Origin: Defluviitaleaceae bacterium
GTDB lineage: Bacteria > Bacillota > Clostridia > Lachnospirales > WQUN01
DNA: 38,161 nucleotides
Direction of reading: 5' to 3'
NCBI GenBank assembly: GCA_009781765.1
Contig: WQVC01000017.1
Span: 1-38,161 of the forward strand
A program made the position numbers and the translations under genes. This document shows, in pieces, positions 31,161 through 38,160 of the stretch. A model generated the notes under the pieces. The model did not search any database. It was not told the DNA's origin and saw nothing but the letters and a program-made list of their open reading frames with translations. Position 1 is the first letter of the stretch, and the number at the start of each line of letters is the position of its first letter.

Positions 31161-31336
31161 GGGACTCCGTCCCGCACCCCTCTCGCGTGCTTCGCACGCT
31201 GGCCGGGCGGCCGGGTCTGCCTGCAAACTTTTTGAAAAAAGTTTGACAAAAACTAAAAATCGCGCAACGCGCGATTTTATAAAGGGGTCAAGGGGTCGCC
31301 GACCCCTTGCAGGGGTTTGGGGACGGAGTCCCCAAG
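31161..31336. repeat. Composite palindromic repeat, copy I
   Basis: GGGACTCCGTCCC is followed by CTCGCGTGCTTCGCACGCTGG, GGCCGGGCGGCC, AAACTTTTTGAAAAAAGTTT, the core hairpin AAAAATCGCGC-AAC-GCGCGATTTT (31255-31278), GGGGTCGCCGACCCC and GGGGACGGAGTCCCC. It lies between the citrate synthase-like gene and icd and ends 30 bases before the icd start. Confidence 0.82.
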
Positions 31337-31366
31337 GTCTTTAAAATTAAGAAGGGAGCAATATAA

Positions 31367-32806
31367 ATGAGAACTGTAACAGTAATTCCGGGGGACGGAA
31401 TCGGTCCCGAATGCGTTAATTCCGCCGTGCAAATTATCAACGCAACGGGGGTCAAAATTGAATGGGAGGAGCGTCATGCAGGTGCGCGCGTATTCAAGCA
31501 GGGCATTTCGTCGGGCGTTCCCGCCGATACAATCGAGTCGATTAAAAAAACTCGCGTAGCGTTGAAAGGGCCGCTTGAAACGCCGGTCGGTTTCGGGCAA
31601 AAAAGCGCGAACGTAACCCTGCGCAAGCTCTTTGAAACGTACGCTAATATTCGTCCCGTGCGGGAATTTCCCGGCGTCACAACCCCTTACAGCGGGCGCG
31701 GAATCGACCTCGTTGTTGTTCGCGAAAACGTCGAGGATTTGTATGCCGGCATTGAGCATATGCAAACTCCGGGGGTCGCGCAGTGCCTTAAACTGATTTC
31801 GCGCAAAGGCTGCGAAAAAATTGTGCGCACCGCGTTCGAATTTGCCCGCGCCGAGGGAAGGAAAACCGTTGCGTGCGCGACAAAGGCGAATATTATGAAA
31901 ATGACGGAAGGATTTTTGAAAAAAACTTTCGAAGAAATCGCGCCGGAATATCCCGAAATTGAATCGTGGCACGTAATTATCGACAACTGCGCCCATCAAT
32001 TGGTCAAAAAGCCCGAGCAGTACGACGTTATCGTCACAACCAACATGAACGGCGATATTATCAGCGACCTTACATCCGGCTTGGTTGGCGGACTCGGCTT
32101 CGCGCCCACCGCGAACCTCGGCAACGATGTCGCCATTTTTGAGGCGGTTCACGGTTCCGCGCCGAAATATGCCGGCAAAGACGTGATTAACCCCACTGCG
32201 GTGATTTTGTCGGGCGTAATGATGCTTCGGCATATCGGCGAATTTGAAGCGGCGAATCTGGTCGAAAACGCCGTTATGTACACAATCGAATCGGGCAAGG
32301 CCGCAACCGGCGACATCGTGGGCTACGACAAAGGCGCGTCCACAAGCCTGTACACCAAAACAATTATTGAGAATTTGGGCAAGAAGCCGTCAAGCGGACA
32401 AGCCCGCGATTACAAGGCAATCAAGATGCCCAACGTTTCCGGCGAACCCGTTTCCGTTACGGCGAAATCTCGCCGCGTAATCGGCGCGGATATTTTTGTC
32501 GAATGGCCGCAGGATGCCGACGCGCTCGGGCGCAGCTTGGACAAAATCGTCGAAGATTCCGACTTCCGCCTGAAAATGATTTCGAATCGAGGCACAAAGG
32601 TTTATCCCGCCGGCGAGGCTCTTATCGACTGCGTTGACCATTGGCGTTGCCGCTTTATGCTGCGCGATGCCGGTGCGGACGCATCTTCCGAGCAGGTGCT
32701 TGCGTTGCTTACGAAAATTTCTGCCGTTCATAAGTGGATGCATGTTGAAAAATTATCCGAAATCGACGGCGAACCGGGATATACCATGGCGCAGGGTGAG
32801 GATTAA
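31367..32806 (+). CDS. icd: Isocitrate dehydrogenase (Thermus/Rickettsia-type, about 480 residues)
   Basis: This enzyme oxidatively decarboxylates isocitrate to 2-oxoglutarate. The 479 residues match the longer IDH subgroup with an extra C-terminal domain, not isopropylmalate dehydrogenase (about 350). Motifs are IPGDGIGPE (7-15), the substrate loop KSANVTLRKLFETYANIRPVRE (starting at 79), VVRENVEDLYAGIE, DNCAHQLVKKPEQYDVIVTTNMNGDIISDL and HGSAPKYAGKDVINPTA. The cofactor cannot be fixed by eye. AAGGGAG precedes the ATG. With the upstream gene it would feed acetyl-CoA and oxaloacetate carbon to glutamate; aconitase is not in the window. Confidence 0.92.
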   Translation: MRTVTVIPGDGIGPECVNSAVQIINATGVKIEWEERHAGARVFKQGISSGVPADTIESIKKTRVALKGPLETPVGFGQKSANVTLRKLFETYANIRPVREFPGVTTPYSGRGIDLVVVRENVEDLYAGIEHMQTPGVAQCLKLISRKGCEKIVRTAFEFARAEGRKTVACATKANIMKMTEGFLKKTFEEIAPEYPEIESWHVIIDNCAHQLVKKPEQYDVIVTTNMNGDIISDLTSGLVGGLGFAPTANLGNDVAIFEAVHGSAPKYAGKDVINPTAVILSGVMMLRHIGEFEAANLVENAVMYTIESGKAATGDIVGYDKGASTSLYTKTIIENLGKKPSSGQARDYKAIKMPNVSGEPVSVTAKSRRVIGADIFVEWPQDADALGRSLDKIVEDSDFRLKMISNRGTKVYPAGEALIDCVDHWRCRFMLRDAGADASSEQVLALLTKISAVHKWMHVEKLSEIDGEPGYTMAQGED

Positions 32807-32896
32807 GGCGCGCTCGATTTTCGGTAACTTATGAAAGGTTACAATCGGACATGCTGTATGCGGCATGACGATACAACTACATGAACGAGGTGCAAA

Positions 32897-32962
32897 ATGA
32901 AAACTGCCCCCCCCCCGCTTTCCTTTGACGTAAAGCTCAACGACGTATTGAAGCCCGCATAG
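32897..32962 (+). CDS. Possible 21-residue ORF with a C10 tract
   Basis: GAGGTG lies five bases before an ATG that opens 21 codons (start MKTAPPPL, end DVLKPA), closed by TAG. A run of ten C at 32907-32916 lies at codons 4-7, so slippage would shift the frame. No family is recognised. It may be a small protein, a remnant or chance. Confidence 0.3.
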   Translation: MKTAPPPLSFDVKLNDVLKPA

Positions 32963-32996
32963 GGAGTGTTCCCGGTTTTGAAAAAAGCAGAGCAAA

Positions 32997-33068
32997 ACAA
33001 AAAAATCGCGCACATCAGCAGCAGTAAGCGAAGTAAACGCTTCCCGCTGCGCCGCGCGATTTTTTTTA
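32997..33068. terminator. Terminator-like hairpin with the repeat core
   Basis: AAAAAAATCGCGC and GCGCGATTTTTTT (the arms of the repeat core) enclose a second hairpin pairing GCAGCAGTAAGCG with CGCTTCCCGCTGC. It lies between icd and the convergent toxin gene. It shows the core hairpin opened by an inserted stem-loop. Confidence 0.6.
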
Positions 33069-33091
33069 TGAACGGGTTCGAAGCATACGCC

Positions 33092-33367
33092 TTAAAATAA
33101 GTCCGAATGTGTGCCTGTTTCCATCAACCACAGCTCCAATACGTCCGCGTTTATGCGATATACAAGCAGCCAATCGGGCGCAATGTGGCATTCCCTAAAA
33201 TTCGCTAAATTTCCCGTCAGTCGATGGTCTTTATTTTTTCCCGGTAACGTTTCGCCGTTCGCGAGTTTTTCAACAATCTCCTCAAGGAGTGTCAAATTAT
33301 AACCGCGTTTTTTCAGTCGTTTGCGGTCTTTTCTGAATTTTGTTGACAGGACAACGCTATATTTCAT
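33092..33367 (-). CDS. YafQ-type (RelE superfamily) toxin
   Basis: This 91-residue mRNA interferase is expected to cut mRNA on the ribosome. YafQ-type features are KYSVVLSTKFRKDRKRL at the N-terminus, DHRLTGNL, ECHIAPDWLLVYR (with the conserved His and Asp) and the end TGTHSDLF with the catalytic-type His and terminal Phe. The ATG at 33367 overlaps the antitoxin stop by 11 bases; longer frames in the antitoxin are rejected. It is the second gene of the pair. Confidence 0.9.
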   Translation of the reverse strand: MKYSVVLSTKFRKDRKRLKKRGYNLTLLEEIVEKLANGETLPGKNKDHRLTGNLANFRECHIAPDWLLVYRINADVLELWLMETGTHSDLF

Positions 33368-33665
33368 TGTCGTCATCCGCGTCCAATTCCGCCCACATCT
33401 CTTGCAAGTTTGTATAGCGTTTCGCACCGAGCATTTCATTTTCGTAATTTTTTTGGCTGTAATCGTGCAAATACCCGTATGCACAAACATGCTGCGCAAA
33501 GTTCTCTGAACTCACCTCAAACGGAAGCCCCTTTACGATTCGAACCTGATGCAAAAGCAAGTTAAACGCATCACTCAACGTAAGCCCCAAACCTTCAAGG
33601 ATTTCGGCGGCTTGCACCTTAACCTCGGAATCAACGCGAAGGCTTACGGTTGAACTCTTCGCCAT
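33357..33665 (-). CDS. RelB/DinJ family antitoxin
   Basis: This 102-residue protein has an N-terminal ribbon-helix-helix region (STVSLRVDSEVKVQAAEILEGLG) followed by LTLSDAFNLLLHQV, the RelB/DinJ pattern. The C-terminal half is acidic and would wrap the toxin. AAGGGG precedes the ATG. The operon order antitoxin-toxin and the overlap are typical, and autoregulation is expected from the RHH domain. Confidence 0.9.
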   Translation of the reverse strand: MAKSSTVSLRVDSEVKVQAAEILEGLGLTLSDAFNLLLHQVRIVKGLPFEVSSENFAQHVCAYGYLHDYSQKNYENEMLGAKRYTNLQEMWAELDADDDNEI

Positions 33666-33685
33666 AAAATCAACCCCTTTGCGCC

Positions 33686-33714
33686 AATATATGAAAAATT
33701 ATTTGTATTGTCAA
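33686..33714 (-). promoter_or_regulatory. Promoter of the toxin-antitoxin operon
   Basis: A perfect TTGACA (33709-33714) and TATATT (33686-33691) are 17 bp apart on the minus strand, about 20 bases before the antitoxin ATG. An operator for the RHH antitoxin probably overlaps it, but no clear dyad was resolved. Confidence 0.7.
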
Positions 33715-33729
33715 ACTGTTATCCCGCCG

Positions 33730-34203
33730 TCACTCCCGCCACGACAGCCAATAAAGTCCATCCCTCCTGCCGACCGAAAACAAATCATCGTGTTCAAGCA
33801 ATTGCACTCGCGTTGTCGGGACGTGTACAAAAAACCTGCGCCGCGGGTCGCTTGTGTCCAAAAATGTATCAAAAAAAATTTCGTAGTACACAAGCTCGTC
33901 GTTGTGAACAAAAATCATTCCGCCGACCAAATCCATCGGTCGGTCAAATGATATGCCCAAAGCGGATTCTATGTCCTCTGTTGTGGCGGACGGCCTTCGG
34001 AAATACAACGCCCTGCACCATTCAAAATCGGTTAATTCCTCCAATGTAACAAGCGATTCGCCGTAAGTTTCAACCCGTTCTCTTACGGCAAGAAATAATT
34101 CGCCGGTCGGAAACGGACGGCTGTCTAAAAAGCAGCCCGTTGCGCCGGTCAAAATTAAAATTGCGAAGCCCGCTGTAATCACTTTTTTTAAGTTGTTCAA
34201 CAT
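33730..34203 (-). CDS. Hypothetical lipoprotein
   Basis: This 157-residue protein starts with MLNNLKKVITAGFAILILTG and a lipobox TGC at Cys24, so it is exported and lipid-anchored. The rest (RPFPTGELFLAVRERVETYGESL, then SALGISFDRPMDLVGG) is not recognised. AAAGGACGG precedes the ATG. It is the last minus-strand gene of the cluster of small membrane-anchored proteins and may have replaced a fourth paralog there. Confidence 0.75.
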   Translation of the reverse strand: MLNNLKKVITAGFAILILTGATGCFLDSRPFPTGELFLAVRERVETYGESLVTLEELTDFEWCRALYFRRPSATTEDIESALGISFDRPMDLVGGMIFVHNDELVYYEIFFDTFLDTSDPRRRFFVHVPTTRVQLLEHDDLFSVGRRDGLYWLSWRE

Positions 34204-34218
34204 GTCATCCGTCCTTTT

Positions 34219-34278
34219 TTAATTCGATGCAGGGTGCATTGTCGATAGCTCTTGGAAAATTGCAGCAAGTTGCTTCAT
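34219..34278 (-). pseudogene. 19-codon ORF, probable remnant of a fourth paralog
   Basis: GAGGGGG precedes an ATG that opens MKQLAAIFQEL and stops after 19 codons. The upstream sequence (an AAATAACTTTC-containing leader, then the ribosome binding site and ATATG) aligns with the leader of the paralog at 34895-35329, whose start MRMLAIIF is similar. It therefore looks like a truncated paralog start, though a short leader ORF is possible. Confidence 0.4.
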
Positions 34279-34322
34279 ATGTTGCCCCCTCTTATCGGAA
34301 AGTTATTTAGGGTGTGTTGCCG

Positions 34323-34426
34323 ACACTGCAAAGTATATCATTGCTTGCGCCTACCCGTCGATGTCGGGTACAACAAAAAATGCTGTCGACAGCCAAAAAG
34401 CAACCGACAGCATTTTTTTATAGTTA
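34323..34426 (-). repeat. Duplicated terminator segment, copy 1
   Basis: About 100 bp are nearly identical to 35389-35483. The segment includes a hairpin AAAATGCTGTCG with CGACAGCATTTTTT (the terminator of the paralog that follows on the plus-coordinate side), a CCCGACATCGACGGG stem-loop and GATATACTT, a possible -10 for the next gene on the minus strand. Confidence 0.75.
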
Positions 34427-34879
34427 TTACTCAATTACATGTGCCGGCATGTATGTGGGCATCCATCCTCTGCCCAAGATGTTTGTTAATAAGAGCCCAC
34501 CGGTTCGGCTGCAAATAACAACCCTGATAATGTCCTCGCGGTTAAGCATATCGGCAATGACGATGAAAATTTCATTGTCCTCATCGTGGAACACCAAATA
34601 AGGCTCATCTAATCGTTCACCGCCCAATGTCAGCATTTGAGCTATCCTTACCGCTGTTCCGGCGTCGATATTTACCCAACTGTCGATACGGTATCTGCCG
34701 GATATTGCCCACGTATGCTCGTCGATGTATAACGCCTCCGACCTATCGTAAACGTTGGAGGTAATAACCCTGTAGCTAACCGTCGGCTCTATTAAATTCA
34801 GTACCGAATACAGGGTTATTGAGGTAATTAAAACAAGCACGATATTTAACACGCTGAGTATAATCGCAAGTGTTTTCAC
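34427..34879 (-). CDS. Membrane-anchored small protein, paralog 1
   Basis: This 150-residue protein has one N-terminal transmembrane helix (about residues 4-26) and an extracytoplasmic alpha/beta-like domain: YRVITSNVYDRS, WVNIDAGTAVRIAQML, EPYLVFHDEDNEIFIVIADML, RVVICSRTGGLLL, ending in PAHVIE. It is closest to paralog 3. The pattern of a helix with AxxIA, then PYxV and a C-terminal GG-type strand is loosely like NTF2-fold immunity proteins; I hold this weakly. The start is GTG at 34879, after AAGGCGG. It follows paralog 2 by 15 bases. Confidence 0.72.
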   Translation of the reverse strand: MKTLAIILSVLNIVLVLITSITLYSVLNLIEPTVSYRVITSNVYDRSEALYIDEHTWAISGRYRIDSWVNIDAGTAVRIAQMLTLGGERLDEPYLVFHDEDNEIFIVIADMLNREDIIRVVICSRTGGLLLTNILGRGWMPTYMPAHVIE

Positions 34880-34894
34880 GGAACACCGCCTTTC

Positions 34895-35329
34895 TCACGG
34901 CCATGGCAGATATGTCGGCATCGAAGCCCTTTGCCCGATGGATGCCTCTAATACGCCCCCTGTCCTCCCGCACACTAAAACTCGCAACACTCCATCCCTC
35001 GAATAAATATCGGCAAGCACAATATATATTCCATGCTCGTCGTTATAAATCACTGTATACGGTTGCCTCAGGCTTGTTTCACCCTCAAAAACAAACATGT
35101 GTGCAATCCTTGCCGCCAAGCCCGCATTAACATTTACCCAATCAAAATCTTCAGCCTTGATGCCGCGCAATGTGTATTCTGCAATTTGCAGCATTCCGCT
35201 TCTGTCATTTATATCGGATGTAGCCACCCGATAACGAACGACCGACTCCCTCGGGCGCAATACAAAATACAGGGTCACAGAGTTTATCGCTAATATTACG
35301 ACGGCAAATATTATCGCAAGCATCCTCAT
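34895..35329 (-). CDS. Membrane-anchored small protein, paralog 2
   Basis: This 144-residue protein has the same plan as its neighbours: one N-terminal helix, YRVATSDINDRSG, WVNVNAGLAARIAHM, QPYTVIYNDEHGIYIVLADI, RVLVCGRTGGVL. It is more diverged than paralogs 1 and 3 are from each other. The ATG at 35329 is six bases after GGAGG; a TTG two codons earlier touches the site and is rejected. It forms an operon with paralog 1. Confidence 0.72.
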   Translation of the reverse strand: MRMLAIIFAVVILAINSVTLYFVLRPRESVVRYRVATSDINDRSGMLQIAEYTLRGIKAEDFDWVNVNAGLAARIAHMFVFEGETSLRQPYTVIYNDEHGIYIVLADIYSRDGVLRVLVCGRTGGVLEASIGQRASMPTYLPWP

Positions 35330-35388
35330 ATGCAACCTCCTTGTTATGAAAGTTATTTTGCATTCGCATTCCCATCAAACACTGCGAA

Positions 35389-35483
35389 GTATATCATTGC
35401 TTGCGCCTGCCCGTCGATGTCGGGTACAACAAAAAATGCTATCGACAGCCAAAAGGCAACCGACAGCATTTTTATGGCGATTG
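35389..35483 (-). repeat. Duplicated terminator segment, copy 2
   Basis: This is the second copy of the roughly 100-bp segment. It terminates paralog 3 and supplies the leader of paralog 2. The terminator arms here read AAAATGCTATCG and CGACAGCATTTTT. Confidence 0.75.
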
Positions 35484-35957
35484 TTATTCAATTACATGTG
35501 CCGGCAAATATGCGGGCATCCACGCTCGCATCAAAATCGTTGTCAGCAAAAGTCCTCCCGTTCGGCTGCACACAATTACTCTGACAACACCGTCACCGTT
35601 GACGAGGTCGGCAATGACTATGAAAGCATCATTTTCCTCATCATGGAACACCAAATAAGGTTGACCTAACCTATACATACTTGCCACGCCGTCGTTCCCC
35701 CCCAATGCTAACATTTGCGCTATACGAACCGCTGTTCCGGCGTCAATATTTACCCAACCTCTCTCGCGATACCTGCCGGAGCTTGCCCACTCATGCTCAT
35801 TAACATATAACACCCCCGACCTGTCATAAGCGTCGGATGTAATAACTCGGTAATCGACGACCGGTTCCGTCAAGCTAAACACAGTATGCAATATTAACGA
35901 AGAAATTAAAATATTTACAACAACTGCAATGCCGAATGCAATTGCAAACTTTTTCAT
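35484..35957 (-). CDS. Membrane-anchored small protein, paralog 3
   Basis: This 157-residue protein has an N-terminal helix (about 5-28), then YRVITSDAYDRSG, WVNIDAGTAVRIAQML, a seven-residue insertion relative to paralog 1, QPYLVFHDEENDAFIVIADL, RVIVCSRTGGLLL and the same PAHVIE end. GAGGAGG lies five bases before the ATG at 35957. It starts 22 bases after the stop of the M23-like gene, so it probably belongs to that transcript. Confidence 0.75.
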   Translation of the reverse strand: MKKFAIAFGIAVVVNILISSLILHTVFSLTEPVVDYRVITSDAYDRSGVLYVNEHEWASSGRYRERGWVNIDAGTAVRIAQMLALGGNDGVASMYRLGQPYLVFHDEENDAFIVIADLVNGDGVVRVIVCSRTGGLLLTTILMRAWMPAYLPAHVIE

Positions 35958-35979
35958 AAAATCCTCCTCGCGAAAAAAA

Positions 35980-37560
35980 TCAGTCATCCCAACCGGGCAA
36001 CGTGTCAATAAAAGCATAAAGGCAAAAGTCCGGTGTCCTGTTGCGCAAATGCCAAGGCCAAAGATAAGGGTTTACTCGCAAGTCAAACGCACGTCCTCGC
36101 TGAAATTGCCGTAACGGACATTCGTAAAAACCGGTTGCTATAACCTGTTCATCGGTATGACGAGCGGCAACTGTTGCCTTGAATAATGAGCCGCAAATGT
36201 CAACTACATATGTGTCGACTCCTCGCTCTATTGCAACAATACGGTCTTCAATTGAAATGCCGGGAATCGACCTCTGGGCGCGGTCTCCGCCGCTCGGCCA
36301 GTGAAAAAACTCTACGTTTATATTGGGTCCGTGTGAATGAACTTGTGCAACTTCAGTATGGATAGTGGCTACGTTGGGAGCGTTTGGCGGGTCAGACGGG
36401 TTTATTGAAAGTGTAAAATTATTTCTCTCATGGGCTATCGGTCCGGGGAAAATCATTCCAACTCCATCCATACCCCTGCGTGCCGGAACTACCCCGAAAG
36501 AATAGAACGTTTCCAAGAGGATGTTTTCATCTCTTACTGTTCGAGGCCAAAACGGAAGCTCGATATATGTGAACGTTATAAAAGGATTTCCAATCGGTAT
36601 TATAATCGGCTCTTGCCTTGTCGCAAAAACATCAACCCTGAATATAGCCGCACCAAGCTCCCGCCCCTCATGTATCGACCTTCTGTTGAAACGTTCCGCA
36701 AAAGCAATGGCAACGTCATCTTGTGAAGAAAATCTGAGGTTATCGGCGACATCTGTAACGCTGACGTCGGGGCATATTTGCGTCATGCTTATTGCGACTC
36801 TGTCCGACATTTGTCGTACCTGAACGCCGAGAACGATATACGGGTTATCGATGCTTCCGCTTATCGGCTGAATATTCATCGCTTCGCGCGGTATCGGAGA
36901 CTCGAAAAAATCTGTTCCGTAGTAATCATCAATCGCGTCGGTAAAATCGGCGTCATCGAAAACAGCATCGGCAAATGCCGCGAATCCCGTTGTTCTTTGA
37001 TAATGATTATAAAGGGCTTCTTCTTCGCTCATATCCGACGGTATAAGCAAATGAACTTCACCAAACAAGTCCATTAAAACTGTACCGTCGTCATTCCATT
37101 CGACAAACATGTCGTGTGATGTTCCGCCGTGGCTGAAATAAAGCGTGGTCAAAAACCTGTACAGGTATACTTCATCGCCAACCGCCAAGCCGGTATTTTC
37201 AGCAAATTGCGTATCGTCGTCGGTTGCGTGAATGCCGGACGCATCCGCATTGCGCGTAAAAAAGTTAGCCATAGGGCGGCTAAGGAAGTCCAAATCATCC
37301 ATAATCCCGCTGAGGTCAAAAAACGGTGCAGGGTTCACCCTCCGGCTGTTGCCCGTCCCTACCGGTTCGGCGTTTTCCGACGTATGCAGTATCAGCTCCA
37401 GTACGTACCTATCCATATGCGGAAGCATATGCCCGATAACTTCGCCCCGGTTTACTTGTTGCCCAACGACAACACTGCTCGCCATGTTGAAGTAAATCGC
37501 TCTCATGTAAGTTCCGTTGCGGCGGAAACTTATATACACCCTATCACTCGACGAATACAC
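35980..37560 (-). CDS. C-terminal part of an interrupted M23-like exported protein
   Basis: This 526-codon frame opens with a GTG at 37560 that has no ribosome binding site. It continues, in the same frame, the protein cut by the TGA at 37582-37584. The first 80 residues complete an M23/LytM-like fold: VVGQQVNRGEVIGHM, then RYVLEL where active peptidases have HxH, then VNPAPFF. The remaining 450 residues (acidic, Asp-rich, with segments such as HWPSGGDRAQRS and Cys-containing VDICGSLF) match nothing I know. As the missing catalytic residues suggest, it is probably not a peptidase. It may be a pseudogene half or a separately translated product. Confidence 0.55.
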   Translation of the reverse strand: MYSSSDRVYISFRRNGTYMRAIYFNMASSVVVGQQVNRGEVIGHMLPHMDRYVLELILHTSENAEPVGTGNSRRVNPAPFFDLSGIMDDLDFLSRPMANFFTRNADASGIHATDDDTQFAENTGLAVGDEVYLYRFLTTLYFSHGGTSHDMFVEWNDDGTVLMDLFGEVHLLIPSDMSEEEALYNHYQRTTGFAAFADAVFDDADFTDAIDDYYGTDFFESPIPREAMNIQPISGSIDNPYIVLGVQVRQMSDRVAISMTQICPDVSVTDVADNLRFSSQDDVAIAFAERFNRRSIHEGRELGAAIFRVDVFATRQEPIIIPIGNPFITFTYIELPFWPRTVRDENILLETFYSFGVVPARRGMDGVGMIFPGPIAHERNNFTLSINPSDPPNAPNVATIHTEVAQVHSHGPNINVEFFHWPSGGDRAQRSIPGISIEDRIVAIERGVDTYVVDICGSLFKATVAARHTDEQVIATGFYECPLRQFQRGRAFDLRVNPYLWPWHLRNRTPDFCLYAFIDTLPGWDD

Positions 37561-37581
37561 AACAACACCCGCCGCTAAAGC

Positions 37582-38160
37582 TCATACTTCCGACGGCGAA
37601 TCGCACTGAATATTCAGCCCCGGGCTTATTACAGGCGAAAGGCGGTCAAGCTGACCGTACCACATTGTTACCTGCATCGAATCGAGCGGCCAGTGCAACA
37701 AGCCGACATTGTTGGGAATATAATCGGATACCTGCATCGTGATTATATCAAAAGTTTGCGACGGAATCCCCATTGCTTCAACCGCAAAAAGTGCGCCTTC
37801 TTCAAGCAGGAAAATTCCTGTACCGTCAAATTCCGGGCGGACGCGCTCGAAATCATAATATCTGTCGTTGCCGTAAATTTCGGTTAATAAGAACACTGAG
37901 GGGGAGAAGCCCGCGTTAGCTGTATCCGATGCGTCGGCATTTGCGCCCGAATCCGTATCCGCATTTGCCGTTCTGAAAGCAAACAATCCCGTTGCCGGTG
38001 CGGTAAATGTGTACTGCGTTGTACCGAATGCGCCGAACGTATCGCCGTATCTTGTTGCCGGTACGCCGGGTGTAACGGTTATTCCGGTCGGGTCAAGGAC
38101 TTCGAAGCCGGCGGTTAAATCTACCGGTAAATACCGGAACGTTGCAACCGAACCGACAGG
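37582..38160 (-). CDS. N-terminal part of the interrupted M23-like protein, incomplete at the window edge
   Basis: The frame is open from the window edge to the TGA at 37582-37584. It first shows a beta-sandwich segment like a pre-peptidase C-terminal domain (QYTFTAPATGLFAFRT), then an Asp/Ala-rich stretch, then VLL-type strands. It ends with the opening of an M23 domain, LLHWPLDSMQVTMWYGQ and SPGLNIQCDSPSEV. The normal zinc-site His and Asp (HxGxD-like) are replaced (SPGLN). Reading past the TGA gives ALAAGVVVYSS, the expected next M23 strand, so the stop is internal. The true start lies outside the window. Confidence 0.6.
   Translation of the reverse strand, partial: PVGSVATFRYLPVDLTAGFEVLDPTGITVTPGVPATRYGDTFGAFGTTQYTFTAPATGLFAFRTANADTDSGANADASDTANAGFSPSVFLLTEIYGNDRYYDFERVRPEFDGTGIFLLEEGALFAVEAMGIPSQTFDIITMQVSDYIPNNVGLLHWPLDSMQVTMWYGQLDRLSPVISPGLNIQCDSPSEV

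Noticed and set aside
14159-31336. Composite repeats as a CRISPR array
   Set aside because: Copies are kilobases apart, differ in module order and have no regular spacers or cas genes.
31277-32233. 318-codon antisense frame opposite icd
   Set aside because: icd is clearly the coding strand and the antisense product has no recognisable features.
33530-33550. Minus-strand GGTTCGAATC, like a tRNA T-loop
   Set aside because: It lies inside the antitoxin gene and no acceptor or anticodon stem can be formed around it.
37582-37584. Selenocysteine or TGA-as-Trp recoding in the M23-like and M56 genes
   Set aside because: TGA ends many intact genes here, including overlapping ATGA junctions; the M23 site has no Cys or Sec expectation and no selenocysteine insertion element was recognised.
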